Source: an uncultured Dongia sp.
GTDB lineage: Bacteria > Pseudomonadota > Alphaproteobacteria > Dongiales > Dongiaceae
DNA: 64,000 nucleotides
Direction of reading: 5' to 3'
NCBI RefSeq assembly: GCF_936916975.1
Contig: NZ_CAKZGO010000043.1
Coordinates: forward strand, 1-64,000
Shown here: positions 9,538 to 17,800 of the stretch, one piece after another
How positions within the stretch are numbered: the stretch's first letter is position 1
How the letters are laid out: every line of letters starts with the position of its first letter
Made by a program: the position numbers and the translations under genes
The notes under the pieces: generated by a model
The model's input: only the letters and a program-made list of their open reading frames with translations
Told to the model about the DNA's origin: nothing
Database searches by the model: none

Positions 9538-9860
9538 ACGATGCCGACAACCAGGATCTGTTGCAGGTCGCAGCCGATTGGAAACGTGCCGGCCGCGACG
9601 TGGCACTGGCCACCGTCACGGCCACCTGGGGCTCCAGCCCACGTCAGGCCGGCAGCCAGTTGGTGGTCGATGGCGAGGGCCGCATGCTGGGTTCCGTCTC
9701 CGGCGGCTGCGTCGAGGGCGCCGTGGTCCGCGAGGCCATCGAGGTGATGGCTGATGGCAAGCCGCGCCTCCTCGATTTCGGCGTCACCAACGAACAGGCC
9801 TGGGAAGTTGGCCTCGCCTGCGGTGGCAAGCTTCAGATCTTCGTCGAGCGCGTCGAATGA
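9534..9860 (+). CDS. XdhC/CoxI-type protein, N-terminal domain only
   Basis: A 108-aa protein matching the N-terminal XdhC_CoxI domain: GSSPRQAGSQLVV, the SVSGGCVEG motif and GLACGG near the end. XdhC-type proteins bind molybdenum cofactor, help its sulfuration and deliver it to xanthine-dehydrogenase-like enzymes. In many bacteria this domain and the Rossmann domain are fused; here they are split over this gene and the next, which overlap by 4 nt. The separate ORFs have intact starts and stops, so this looks like a genuine two-subunit arrangement rather than a frameshift. Confidence 0.88.
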   Translation: MNDADNQDLLQVAADWKRAGRDVALATVTATWGSSPRQAGSQLVVDGEGRMLGSVSGGCVEGAVVREAIEVMADGKPRLLDFGVTNEQAWEVGLACGGKLQIFVERVE

Positions 9861-10531
9861 AACTCGCCCTCATCGAGGCGTTGGCCAGTCTTGCCGCTGC
9901 AAAACAGCCGGCGGCGCTGGTGACGGAATTGGACGGCGGCGCCCAGAAAATCTTCACCCTGGCCGATGCGGAGGGCGCCGTCGCCCAGGCCATCACCGAT
10001 GACCGCAGCGGCGAGCACGTCATCGATGGCAAGAAATGCTTCGTGCTGGTGCGCAATCCGCCCTCGCGCATGATCATTGTCGGTGCGGTTCACATCACCC
10101 AGGCCTTGGCGCCGATGGCCAAGCTCGCCGGCTACGATGTCACCATCGTCGATCCGCGCGGCGCGTTTGCCACCGCCGAGCGTTTTCCCGGAATCAACCT
10201 CTCGCAGGATTGGCCCGACGAAGCGCTGGCAGCCTTGCAGCCCGATCTCCGCACCGCCGTGGTGACCTTGACCCACGACCCCAAGCTCGACGACCCGGCC
10301 CTGATCACCGCATTGCGCAGCCCGGCTTTCTATATCGGATCGCTGGGCAGCAAGAAGACCCATGCGGCACGGCTCGAGCGCCTGCGCGCGGCTGGCTTTA
10401 CTGAGGCTGATGTTGCCCGCATCCACGGCCCGGCCGGCCTCGACATCGGTGCCAAATCGCCGGCGGAGATCGCCGTCTCCGTGCTGGCGCAGCTCACCGC
10501 TGTACGGCGCCAGAAGCACGCCACCCGATGA
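9857..10531 (+). CDS. XdhC-type protein with Rossmann domain
   Basis: A 224-aa protein. The central part (about residues 70-200) is the XdhC C-terminal Rossmann domain, with IIVGAVHITQALAPMAKLAG as the nucleotide-binding fold, the DPRGAFAT segment and the YIGSLGSKKTHAARLERL motif. The roughly 60 residues before it are a short remnant resembling a second small XdhC domain. It probably works with the preceding small protein to load or sulfurate molybdenum cofactor. It is coupled on both sides by 4-nt overlaps. Confidence 0.9.
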   Translation: MKLALIEALASLAAAKQPAALVTELDGGAQKIFTLADAEGAVAQAITDDRSGEHVIDGKKCFVLVRNPPSRMIIVGAVHITQALAPMAKLAGYDVTIVDPRGAFATAERFPGINLSQDWPDEALAALQPDLRTAVVTLTHDPKLDDPALITALRSPAFYIGSLGSKKTHAARLERLRAAGFTEADVARIHGPAGLDIGAKSPAEIAVSVLAQLTAVRRQKHATR

Positions 10532-12156
10532 TCTTCGCCGATCTTCCCTTGGCCGATTGCGAAGGCGCCATTCTCGCCCACAGCCAGCGCGTCGGCGCCG
10601 ACATGTTCCGGAAGGGGCGAGTCCTCTCGACCGTCGATATCGCCGCCTTGCGTGCCGCCGGCCATGACCGTCTCACGGTGGCGAAACTTGAAGCGGATGA
10701 CGTTACGGAGAACGATGCGGCCCAGCAACTGGCTGAGGCGATTGCGGCCGGCGATCCCCATCTTGCTCTCGATCCCGTCTTTGCCGGCCGGGTCAATATC
10801 CATGCCGCCACCGCCGGCGTGCTTGCCCTCGACAGTGCGGCCATCGACGCGTTGAACGGCCTTGATGAAGCCATCACCCTGGCGACCTTGCCGCCTTACG
10901 CGGCCCTGGTGCCGGGGCAGATGGTGGCCACCATCAAGATCATCCCCTACGCCATTCCGCGCACACTGCTGGACCAGGCACTCACCCGCATCCGGAACAC
11001 CGCGCAACCCCTGCTGCGTCTCCATCCTTACCAGCCGCACCGTGTCGCCCTCATCCAGACGGAGCTTTCCAGCCTGAAGAGCAGCGTGCTCGACAAGACC
11101 GAACGGGTCACCGCCGAGCGTCTTGCCGCGATGGGCCAGGTGGCACCCAGCGCATCGCGTTGCGCCCACACGATACCAGCACTTTCTGCCGCGATCACCG
11201 AGGCACTCAAGGCCAAGGCCGAGATGATCCTGGTGATCGGCGCCTCCGCCATCAGCGACCGGCGCGACGTCATCCCCGCCGCCATCACGCAGGAAGGCGG
11301 CACGGTCGATCATTTCGGCATGCCGGTCGATCCCGGCAATCTGCTGCTGCTGGCGCATATCGGGGCCGTCCCCATCCTCGGCCTTCCAGGCTGCGCGCGG
11401 TCGATCAAGCTCAATGGCTGCGACTGGGTCATGCAGCGCTTGCTTGCCGGACTCACCATCGGCGCCAGCGACATTCGCGCTCTCGGCGTGGGCGGCCTGC
11501 TCGCGGAGATTCCCAGCCGGCCGCAACCGCGCGAAGCGCGGCCGCAAAGCACCGCGCCAAAAATCGCCGCCATCGTGCTGGCCGCCGGCCGTTCCAGCCG
11601 CATGGGCCGCAACAAACTGCTGCTCGACCTCCGCGGCAAGCCGATCGTCGCCCATGTAGTTGAGACCGTTGCCAAGGCAGACTTCGCCGAAATCATCGTC
11701 GTGACCGGTCACCAGGCCGGCAAGGTGAAGGCCGCCCTGGACAGCCAGGCCGGCCTCAAGATTGTCGAGGCACGTGACTACGCCGCAGGCATGGCCGCGT
11801 CCTTGAAGACGGGCCTCAAGGCCCTGTCGCCCGATATCGACGCGGCCATGGTGATCCTGGGCGACATGCCGCAGATCTCGCATGGCCTCCTGGCGCGCCT
11901 CGTTGCCGCCTATCAGCCGCTGGACGGTCGCGCCATCGTGCTGCCGGTCGCAGACGGCAAGCGCGGCAATCCGGTGCTGTTCGACCGCCGCTTCTTTGCC
12001 GATATGGCTTTGGTGGATGGCGACGTCGGCGCGCGCCATATCATCGGCGGCAACAGCGAATTGGTGATGGAGGTACCGGCCAACGCAGCCGAAATCTTCG
12101 TCGATGTCGACACGCCGGAAGCCTATCGCCAATTGCTGGCGGGGACGCCCAGTTGA
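10528..12156 (+). CDS. Molybdopterin-binding / MobA-like nucleotidyltransferase fusion
   Basis: A 542-aa fusion. Residues about 170-330 form a MoeA/MogA-type molybdopterin-binding domain (ILVIGASAISDRRDVIP; GMPVDPGNLLLL; GLPGCARS). Residues about 345-540 form a MocA/MobA-like NTP transferase domain with the signature VLAAGRSSRMGRNKLLL and the metal-binding ILGDMPQ. MocA attaches CMP to molybdopterin to give the MCD cofactor used by CO-dehydrogenase and xanthine-dehydrogenase-type hydroxylases. The fusion could therefore bind cofactor and convert it for the client enzyme. It overlaps the previous gene by 4 nt and the next by 4 nt (TTGA). Confidence 0.9.
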   Translation: MIFADLPLADCEGAILAHSQRVGADMFRKGRVLSTVDIAALRAAGHDRLTVAKLEADDVTENDAAQQLAEAIAAGDPHLALDPVFAGRVNIHAATAGVLALDSAAIDALNGLDEAITLATLPPYAALVPGQMVATIKIIPYAIPRTLLDQALTRIRNTAQPLLRLHPYQPHRVALIQTELSSLKSSVLDKTERVTAERLAAMGQVAPSASRCAHTIPALSAAITEALKAKAEMILVIGASAISDRRDVIPAAITQEGGTVDHFGMPVDPGNLLLLAHIGAVPILGLPGCARSIKLNGCDWVMQRLLAGLTIGASDIRALGVGGLLAEIPSRPQPREARPQSTAPKIAAIVLAAGRSSRMGRNKLLLDLRGKPIVAHVVETVAKADFAEIIVVTGHQAGKVKAALDSQAGLKIVEARDYAAGMAASLKTGLKALSPDIDAAMVILGDMPQISHGLLARLVAAYQPLDGRAIVLPVADGKRGNPVLFDRRFFADMALVDGDVGARHIIGGNSELVMEVPANAAEIFVDVDTPEAYRQLLAGTPS

Positions 12157-12563
12157 GTACCGCTCTCTATCATGATGCGTTGGTCGCAAAAGCGCGCGAT
12201 GGCCTGGGCAAAGGCAGGCTTGCGGATGCGACGCACAGCGCCCGGCTCGACAACCCGCTCTGCGGGGACCGCGTCACCGTCGATCTCCGCCTGGAAGACG
12301 GTCGCATCGCGGCGGTCGGTCACGAGGTGAAGGGTTGCCTGCTCTGTGAGGCGGCCGCCGCCAGCATCGCCGAACTCGCCCCCGGAAAATCGCCCGCGGA
12401 AGCCCGCGATCTTGCCGCCGGCATCACTGCCATGATGAAGGAAGGTGCTACGGCGCCATTGCCGGCCCTGGAAATTTTCACGCCGGTGCAGAATGCGAAA
12501 TCTCGCCGCGACTGTGTTTTGCTGCCGTTCGGTGCGCTGACAAAAGCGTTGAACGGACTTTAG
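12153..12563 (+). CDS. NifU/IscU/SufU-like iron-sulfur scaffold
   Basis: A 136-aa protein whose three conserved cysteine regions match IscU/SufU scaffolds: NPLCGD, GCLLCEAAAAS and RRDCVLLP. Such proteins assemble Fe-S clusters from a cysteine desulfurase. Molybdenum hydroxylases of the CO-dehydrogenase type carry two 2Fe-2S clusters, so a dedicated scaffold at the end of a maturation cassette makes sense (inference). It starts at a TTG that overlaps the stop of the preceding gene, and its own 3' end overlaps the end of the convergent plsC gene by 4 nt. Confidence 0.85.
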   Translation: MSTALYHDALVAKARDGLGKGRLADATHSARLDNPLCGDRVTVDLRLEDGRIAAVGHEVKGCLLCEAAAASIAELAPGKSPAEARDLAAGITAMMKEGATAPLPALEIFTPVQNAKSRRDCVLLPFGALTKALNGL

Positions 12564-13270
12564 GGTTCCACCGCCAGCCGGTCCGCCGCCGTCTCGATCC
12601 GTGTCTCCAGCTCGCGCATGAAGGTCTTGCGGTCAAGGCCGGCGGGAATGGCCGGCAGGTATTCGATGGTGATGACGCCCGCCTTCTTGACGATCGCCTT
12701 GCGGCCCCAGAACAGGCCTGAATTCAGCGCGACCGGCACCACCGGTACGGCCAGTTGCACATAGAGTGCGGCGATGCCGGGCTGATAAGGCTTCTTGGCA
12801 CCCGGCGCCACGCGCGTGCCCTCGGGGAAGATCACCACCGGCCGGCCAGCGGAGAACATCGCCTTGGCGTCGCCCACCATCTTCTTCAGGGCGCTGGCCT
12901 TGCCGCTGCGGTCGATGGCAATCATGCCGACCCGCGCCAGGAACCAGCCGAACACCGGAATCATCAGCAGCTCTTTTTTCAGCACGAAGGCCGGATGGTC
13001 GAGCCGCAAGGAAAGATAGAGCGTCTCCCAGGCCGATTGGTGCTTGGAGGCAAACAGCACAGGACCTTTGGGCAGATTCTCAATGCCCACTTCGCGCATG
13101 GTGAGGCCGACGCAGACCTTGAGCAGCCACAACGACCCCGCGATCCAGATCTTGCCGGCAGCATGGATCACCCGCGCCGGCGCAATGAGCAGCGGCAGGC
13201 AGACGATGTGCATCAGTGCTGACCACAGCAGGTACAGAATGTTGAAGGTGAGCGCACGGATCGTGGTCAT
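12560..13270 (-). CDS. plsC: 1-acyl-sn-glycerol-3-phosphate acyltransferase
   Basis: A 236-aa membrane-associated acyltransferase that adds the second acyl chain to lysophosphatidate in phospholipid synthesis. Motifs: KHQSAWET (the catalytic HX4D-like block, here with E in the acidic position), an internal GMIAIDRSGK, and FPEGTR. A hydrophobic N-terminal helix (NILYLLWSALMHIVCLPLLI) anchors it. I chose the ATG at 13270, whose ATGA overlaps the stop of ydcF; an in-frame TTG at 13288 is less likely. It is the last gene of an ftsE-ftsX-ydcF-plsC run. Confidence 0.9.
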   Translation of the reverse strand: MTTIRALTFNILYLLWSALMHIVCLPLLIAPARVIHAAGKIWIAGSLWLLKVCVGLTMREVGIENLPKGPVLFASKHQSAWETLYLSLRLDHPAFVLKKELLMIPVFGWFLARVGMIAIDRSGKASALKKMVGDAKAMFSAGRPVVIFPEGTRVAPGAKKPYQPGIAALYVQLAVPVVPVALNSGLFWGRKAIVKKAGVITIEYLPAIPAGLDRKTFMRELETRIETAADRLAVEP

Positions 13271-14040
13271 GGCAGTTTCGGCAGCCAATCGGGCCAGCTG
13301 AGTTCAGGCCAGGACCAATCCCCCAATGACCAATCCCCAAGGGACCAATCCCCGAGAGACCAATCACCCGTCTCCTGCATCTGGCCGCTCCACAGCAGCA
13401 GATCCTGCAGGATGCCGCGGCACCAGGCGCCGACGAACTTGTGATACTCGCCAGCGAGCAGGACGAGGAGATGCGGCTTCACGAACCACCAGCCATCCTG
13501 CACTTCCTTGGGGAAGACCGGGTGCGGAATGATGGTGAGGCCTGGCAGCGCACGGTGGAATTCAAGTTGGCTGCGCTTCATGTGATAATTGGCCGTCACC
13601 AGTCGCACGGAGGCAACCTTGTTGTCGCGGACCCAGGAAGCGGTCTCGACCGCATTGCCGACTGTGTTGCCGGCCTCGTAACCGAGCGTCACACAGCAAT
13701 CGAGCATTTCCTGCGGCGCGACGCTTTTGTCGGCACCCATGTTCTCAATGACCTGCTGCAGCGTAACACCTTGCGCCACACCGGTGATCAACATGCGCGG
13801 CGAGAGGCCGGCGCCCAGCAGCCGGAAACCTTCCGCCAGCCGGTCGCTGCCGCCGGTAAGGACCACGATGGCATCGGTCTTGGTTGCCGTATCCTTCACG
13901 TCACGCGGGATGAAGCCCACAAAGCCCATGAAGCCGATGAGCCAGACGAACGCCGCCAGCAGAATGACATGGACGAGCTTGCGCCCCAGCCCTTCGCGCT
14001 GTGCGTGCGGATCGCGGAAATTGATGCGGTTGACCCCCAT
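13267..14040 (-). CDS. YdcF/ElyC-like DUF218 membrane protein
   Basis: A 257-aa protein with one N-terminal TM (about residues 20-42) and a DUF218 domain: AIVVLTGGSDRLAEGF, the TGVAQG segment, and LVTANYHMKRSQLEF with the family's conserved acidic/His pattern. Family members (SanA, ElyC, YdcF) act in envelope maintenance; the reaction is unclear. After the normal domain end the protein carries an unusual tail of four five-residue units (GDWSL-type), encoded by a 15-bp tandem repeat at 13313-13372. It lies between ftsX (20-nt gap) and plsC (4-nt overlap). Confidence 0.85.
   Translation of the reverse strand: MGVNRINFRDPHAQREGLGRKLVHVILLAAFVWLIGFMGFVGFIPRDVKDTATKTDAIVVLTGGSDRLAEGFRLLGAGLSPRMLITGVAQGVTLQQVIENMGADKSVAPQEMLDCCVTLGYEAGNTVGNAVETASWVRDNKVASVRLVTANYHMKRSQLEFHRALPGLTIIPHPVFPKEVQDGWWFVKPHLLVLLAGEYHKFVGAWCRGILQDLLLWSGQMQETGDWSLGDWSLGDWSLGDWSWPELSWPDWLPKLP
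13313..13372 (-). repeat. 15-bp tandem repeat, four copies, inside ydcF
   Basis: Four consecutive 15-bp units each begin GACCAATC on the plus strand (starts at 13313, 13328, 13343 and 13358). The unit length is a multiple of three, so copy-number change would keep the frame of ydcF. Translated on the minus strand they give TGDWS-LGDWS-LGDWS-LGDWS near the C-terminus. Confidence 0.9.
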
Positions 14041-14061
14041 AGCGCGCCCTATCTAGCAGGT

Positions 14062-15018
14062 TCAAATAAACCGCGCCAGCGACCGCAACACGGTCCACCG
14101 GGCGGTCACCATGGCGATGAGGGCGGTGGCAAAGGGCAGCAGGCCCAGCACACCCCACTGCCAGGGTAGCAAATGCAAGTCGAGTGCCAGGCCTATGCCA
14201 GAGGGGCCCATGCCGGAGGTTGACCCAATGTCGGCCGAGTCGCTTCCGGGCACGCCCGCAACAGTCCCGGCCGCCCGCAGCAAATGATCGGCGCCCAGCA
14301 TGGTCCCGGCGGCCAGCAGCGTGCCGATGACGCCGCCGATGATGCCAAGGCGCAGCGACTGCGCTTGGAACTGCTGCGCGATATAGGCGTCGGGCGCGCC
14401 GATGAGATGCACGATCTCGATGACGCTGCGATGGATCGAAAGTCCGGTTCGCGTCACGAACACCACGGTAAAGGCGGTGGCTGTCAGCACCAGCCCGGTC
14501 AGCAACGCCGCCAGCAGTTTGAGACCGCGCAGGAAAGAAAGTGCATCGGCGATCCAATCGGCATGGTCATCGACCCGGGCACCCGGCTGGATCGCAGCCA
14601 GGTCTTGCTGCAACTGTGCAATATCGAGCTCCGCATTCTCGCGCAGGGTGACGCTGATCATCGCCGGCAGCGGGATGTCGAGTTCAGTGGCCTCGGCGCC
14701 GAGCCACGGTTCCAGCAGCCGCGCGATCTCGCGGTCATCGAGCAAGGTGGTGCCGGCGACACCTGGCGTCGCACTCAACAGATTGATCACCTGATCGAGC
14801 AGCTCGCCGCGTTCCGTGACGCCGATATCGTCAGTGAACGGCACTTCGACGGTGAGGTTGCCGGTGAGGCCGTTCTGCCAATTGGCGGACAGGCGGTCGA
14901 CCACCATCGCTGAGCCTACGGCGAGGGCGGCGAGATAGACCATGAAACCCAGGATCCATGGCAGGAACTTCGCCGCGGCGTCGCGGTCGAGCGGCAGATC
15001 GGAGCGCAGGCCGAACAT
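14062..15018 (-). CDS. ftsX: Cell-division ABC permease FtsX
   Basis: A 318-aa FtsX: an N-terminal TM, a periplasmic extracellular domain (about residues 45-165, with VEVPFTDDIGVTE and LLDDREIARLLEPWLG), then three C-terminal TMs separated by the IHRSVIEIVHLIGAPD coupling segment. FtsX and FtsE form the complex that regulates periplasmic peptidoglycan amidases during division. Its start overlaps the ftsE stop. A Gly/Ser-rich linker between the last TMs (about 255-270) is longer than in enterobacterial FtsX. Confidence 0.92.
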   Translation of the reverse strand: MFGLRSDLPLDRDAAAKFLPWILGFMVYLAALAVGSAMVVDRLSANWQNGLTGNLTVEVPFTDDIGVTERGELLDQVINLLSATPGVAGTTLLDDREIARLLEPWLGAEATELDIPLPAMISVTLRENAELDIAQLQQDLAAIQPGARVDDHADWIADALSFLRGLKLLAALLTGLVLTATAFTVVFVTRTGLSIHRSVIEIVHLIGAPDAYIAQQFQAQSLRLGIIGGVIGTLLAAGTMLGADHLLRAAGTVAGVPGSDSADIGSTSGMGPSGIGLALDLHLLPWQWGVLGLLPFATALIAMVTARWTVLRSLARFI

Positions 15019-15734
15019 CAGCTGTTCCCCGCGGGCATGGTATAGGGCGAGGCGGTGGATTGCGAGACGCCGGCCGGATCGAAGATCCGCACCGAGCTTT
15101 GCTCAAGCCGCAATTGCCGATGTGTGAAGCGGCTCACCAGCGCGTCGTTATGCGTCGCCACCACCACCGTGGTGCCAAGCTTGTTGAGCTCCTCGAACAG
15201 ATACATGAGCCGCAGGCCGATGACGTCGTCGACATTGCCGGTCGGTTCGTCGGCCAGCAGCAGATTGGGCCGGGCGATGACCGCCCGCGCGATGGCGACG
15301 CGCTGCTGCTGCCCGCCGGACAAGGTGGCCGGCAAGGCGTTCAAATGCTCGGCCAGGCCCACCCAGCTCAAGAGCTCGCTGCAATGCCGTCGGATATCGG
15401 CTTCACGCACGCCAGCGACGCGCAGCGGCAGTGCGACGTTGTCGAGCGCCGAGAGGTGTTCGATGAGGCGGAAATCCTGGAACACCACACCTACCCGCCG
15501 ACGGATCGAGGGAAAGTCTGCAGGCTGCAAGGTCGCGACGTCGCGGCCGAACAGACTGACCAGGCCCGAGGTCGGCCGCAGCCCCAGATACATGAGCTTC
15601 AACAGCGACGACTTCCCCGCACCGCTCCGCCCGACCAGGAAATGGAACGAGCCGGGCGCCAAGGTGAACGTGATGTCTCTGAGGATCTGCGGTCCGGCGC
15701 CGTATTGCACCGAGACCTGATCGAATAAAACCAC
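15018..15734 (-). CDS. ftsE: Cell-division ABC ATPase FtsE
   Basis: An ABC ATPase of about 238 aa. Walker A is [11 protein letters not shown], the signature is [14 protein letters not shown], Walker B is LLLADEPTG, and the H-loop is VVATHND. It powers FtsX at the division site. By alignment with other FtsE proteins the best start is the GTG at 15734 (product beginning [14 protein letters not shown]); an in-frame TTG at 15749 would add five residues. It is transcribed with ftsX (1-nt overlap) and probably ydcF and plsC. Confidence 0.92.
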   Translation of the reverse strand: MVLFDQVSVQYGAGPQILRDITFTLAPGSFHFLVGRSGAGKSSLLKLMYLGLRPTSGLVSLFGRDVATLQPADFPSIRRRVGVVFQDFRLIEHLSALDNVALPLRVAGVREADIRRHCSELLSWVGLAEHLNALPATLSGGQQQRVAIARAVIARPNLLLADEPTGNVDDVIGLRLMYLFEELNKLGTTVVVATHNDALVSRFTHRQLRLEQSSVRIFDPAGVSQSTASPYTMPAGNS

Positions 15735-16049
15735 TGTCGCCCATCCCAAACTGCCCAGAGCCTAAGTGACCATGGGCTCTAAGTGACCATGGACCAAACG
15801 TGAAAACTGCGCCTACCTCGGGTAAGGCCCGGCCGAAGGTCGGCGCTAACATGGCATAGCGCCTTCGCCTTCGTAAAGCGTGCGCGACCCTCGGGCGGGT
15901 CGCCGACTCGGGATAAGAATAGAGGTTTTACAGGCCTTTGCGCAGCAGCAAGCGGCGCCTTTCCGGCCTCTTCCCCACCCCCTTGGGCTTGTGAGATGAC
16001 ATTCCCGGACCTATAAGGATTGTGGTCTTCAGATCGAGCGGACGAATCA
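15735..16049. other. Divergent intergenic region ftsE / zinc-ribbon gene
   Basis: About 315 bp between divergent genes, expected to hold both promoters. The most visible feature is a 14-bp perfect direct repeat (CTAAGTGACCATGG at 15762-15775 and 15779-15792, period 17 bp) just upstream of ftsE. No ORF or RNA gene is recognisable. Confidence 0.5.
15762..15792. repeat. 14-bp direct repeat upstream of ftsE
   Basis: Two perfect copies of CTAAGTGACCATGG separated by 3 bp (GCT). Each contains the palindrome CCATGG. They sit 28-58 bp upstream of the chosen ftsE start, a position suited to a regulator site, but a simple local duplication is equally possible. Confidence 0.7.
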
Positions 16050-16853
16050 GTGATTGTTTCCTGCCCAGCTTGTGCCACCCGGTTTTCATTGGATGCCGCG
16101 TTGCTTGGAGACGCCGGGCGCAATGTGCGCTGTGCAAAATGCTCCCATAAATGGAAGCAGCTGCCGCCCAAGCTGGAAAACCCGGACGGCATGCCAGCCG
16201 AAACGCCAGCCGAGATAGCCGCCGCAGGCAGCACCGAAGCCAGTCCCTTTGCCGCCGACATGACCAACCCGCTGCCGGAAGCTGATGCGGGCCAGGCTCA
16301 GCAAGCGGTAGGCGACCCCGCAATCGATATCCCAGCGGCCCCGCCACGGCCGCGTTCGCCGCAGCGCCCGACCGGCCCCATCACCGTGCCGCCCAAGCTG
16401 CGCCCGATGATGCCAAAGCGCCGCTTTGCTTTCCGCCCGATCTATCTTTTGCTGATCGGCATGCTGGTCGGCATCGGTGCCGCCTTCTTCTTTCGCGCCG
16501 AAATCGCACGCGCCATCCCGGCCTTGGACATGGTCTACAGCCTGATGGGCATCTCGACCAGCAGCCCAACCGAGGATCTGGAGACCGCCAATCTGGTGTT
16601 CAGCCGCCGCAACGAGGACGGCAAATCGGTCTATTCGGTCCAGGCTGACGTGTTCAACAAATCGATGTTCCCGGTGCCGATGCCGGATCTGGCCGTCATT
16701 GCGCTCGATGCCGACCGCAAGCGCCTTGAACCTGCCCATGTCTTCCAACTGGAACAGGAAGAAATTGAGCCCGGCGAGACCATCACCTTCCGTACCTTCC
16801 TCGATAGCCTGCCGAAGGGCACCAAGACCCTGCGCATCGAATTCCTCAAATAG
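16050..16853 (+). CDS. MJ0042-type zinc-ribbon membrane protein (DUF3426-like)
   Basis: About 267 aa. The N-terminus holds a zinc ribbon with two CxxC pairs (SCPACATRF and RCAKCSHKW). A proline/alanine-rich cytoplasmic linker follows, then one TM (IYLLLIGMLVGIGAAFFF), then a C-terminal domain with the DUF3426 pattern (QADVFNKSMFPVPMPDLAVI). Such proteins are common in alphaproteobacteria near ftsEX; their function is not established. I chose the GTG at 16050 because the zinc ribbon normally begins at residue 2-4; an in-frame TTG at 16020 is possible. Confidence 0.82.
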   Translation: MIVSCPACATRFSLDAALLGDAGRNVRCAKCSHKWKQLPPKLENPDGMPAETPAEIAAAGSTEASPFAADMTNPLPEADAGQAQQAVGDPAIDIPAAPPRPRSPQRPTGPITVPPKLRPMMPKRRFAFRPIYLLLIGMLVGIGAAFFFRAEIARAIPALDMVYSLMGISTSSPTEDLETANLVFSRRNEDGKSVYSVQADVFNKSMFPVPMPDLAVIALDADRKRLEPAHVFQLEQEEIEPGETITFRTFLDSLPKGTKTLRIEFLK

Positions 16854-17222
16854 TCCGACTTTTCGGCCGCCCTTCAACCGCGGCTCGCCCGAGTCGCAGG
16901 GCGTTGCTTACCAAAAACTGCCCACCTCACATTCCCGGCATACGCCGTATTTTGGCTATCCAGTTGGGAAACTGCCATAAATCTGCCATTTTCTCCTGCC
17001 GAAATGGCGCGGTCGAGGACCGTGGTCTCACCAAAAATTAACGGTTCCGAGCTAAAGTTCCTCAGGCGTCATGCCACGATGTCCATTTGACGCTTTGTGG
17101 GTTTTTGTCTGAGATGCTGCTGCGATGCGGGAACCGAGACAGGCCCAGATGGTTAAGACGCCGCGGGAACGGGCCTCGCAGAACTTGCCGGAATAGAACG
17201 AGCCTGAGGAATTGGTGGATCA
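16854..17222. other. Intergenic region upstream of the CpdR-like gene
   Basis: About 370 bp with no convincing ORF. A candidate sigma-70-type promoter is TTGACG at 17087-17092 followed after 17 bp by a weak TGAGAT at 17110-17115. A small hairpin (CGGTC-GAG-GACCG) lies near 17009-17022. No tRNA or known riboswitch is recognisable; a small RNA cannot be excluded. Confidence 0.35.
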
Positions 17223-17660
17223 ATGTCGGTGATGAGTGCGCGCGCTGCGACTTACAGAGTCAGAAGGGCTGAAAATACTGTGTCCGCGATTTTGCTGGCT
17301 GAAGACGACGAATCCGTCCGCGCTTTCGTAACCCGGGCGCTTACCCATCGCGGTCATGAAGTGACTGCCGTCAGCGATGGCGACGCCGCCATCGAGGCCC
17401 TGAAGGCCCAGACCTATGATCTCATGCTGACCGACATCGTCATGCCTGGCCTCGACGGCCTCGCCTTGGCGGAAACGGCAGCCAAGATCAATCCGCGCAT
17501 GACCGTGCTCATGATGACCGGCTTCGCCGAAGCCCGCGAACGCGCCGATGGTGCCCGCGGCCAGGGCCCGGTCGCCGACATCATCACCAAGCCGTTCAGC
17601 CTGAAGCAGATCTGCAGCGCCGTCGACGCCGCCCTCTCCGGCCAGCGCATCGCGGGCTGA
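17223..17660 (+). CDS. Single-domain response regulator, CpdR-like
   Basis: A lone receiver domain. The acidic pocket is ILLAEDDES, the phospho-acceptor is in LMLTDIVMPGLDG, a conserved Thr in MMTGFAEAR and the Lys in ITKPFS. The wording closely resembles CpdR, which in Caulobacter controls ClpXP-dependent proteolysis during the cell cycle. No kinase gene is adjacent. The ATG at 17223 has GAGGA 12 nt upstream, but homologues begin just before ILLAEDD, so the GTG at 17280 (AAGGG upstream) may be the true start; the 19 extra residues look unlike a receiver. Confidence 0.82.
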   Translation: MSVMSARAATYRVRRAENTVSAILLAEDDESVRAFVTRALTHRGHEVTAVSDGDAAIEALKAQTYDLMLTDIVMPGLDGLALAETAAKINPRMTVLMMTGFAEARERADGARGQGPVADIITKPFSLKQICSAVDAALSGQRIAG

Positions 17661-17701
17661 TTCTCCGCTAAGTAATTAGCGCCCACACATTCTTCACTTA
17701 T

Positions 17702-17781
17702 GCCCCCACCTAACCTCCCCCTGAAAGGGGGAGGGATCGCATCGCGTCCGCTTCCCCCCTTCAGGGGAGGTTGGGTGGGGC
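17702..17781. repeat. Palindromic CCCCACC-AACCTCCCC element
   Basis: Outer arms CCCCACCTAACCTCCCC and GGGGAGGTTGGGTGGGG (ending at 17780) pair almost perfectly. An inner hairpin (CCTCCCCCTGAAAGGGGGAGG) lies in the left arm. The element sits between two convergent genes. It belongs to the same family as those at 2260, 20371 and 30936. Confidence 0.75.
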
Positions 17782-17800
17782 CGCGTTCAGTCGCGCTGTA

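Noticed and set aside
10330-12189. 619-aa open frame on the minus strand
   Set aside because: Antisense to the XdhC and molybdopterin-binding genes, which have clear motifs and coupled starts.
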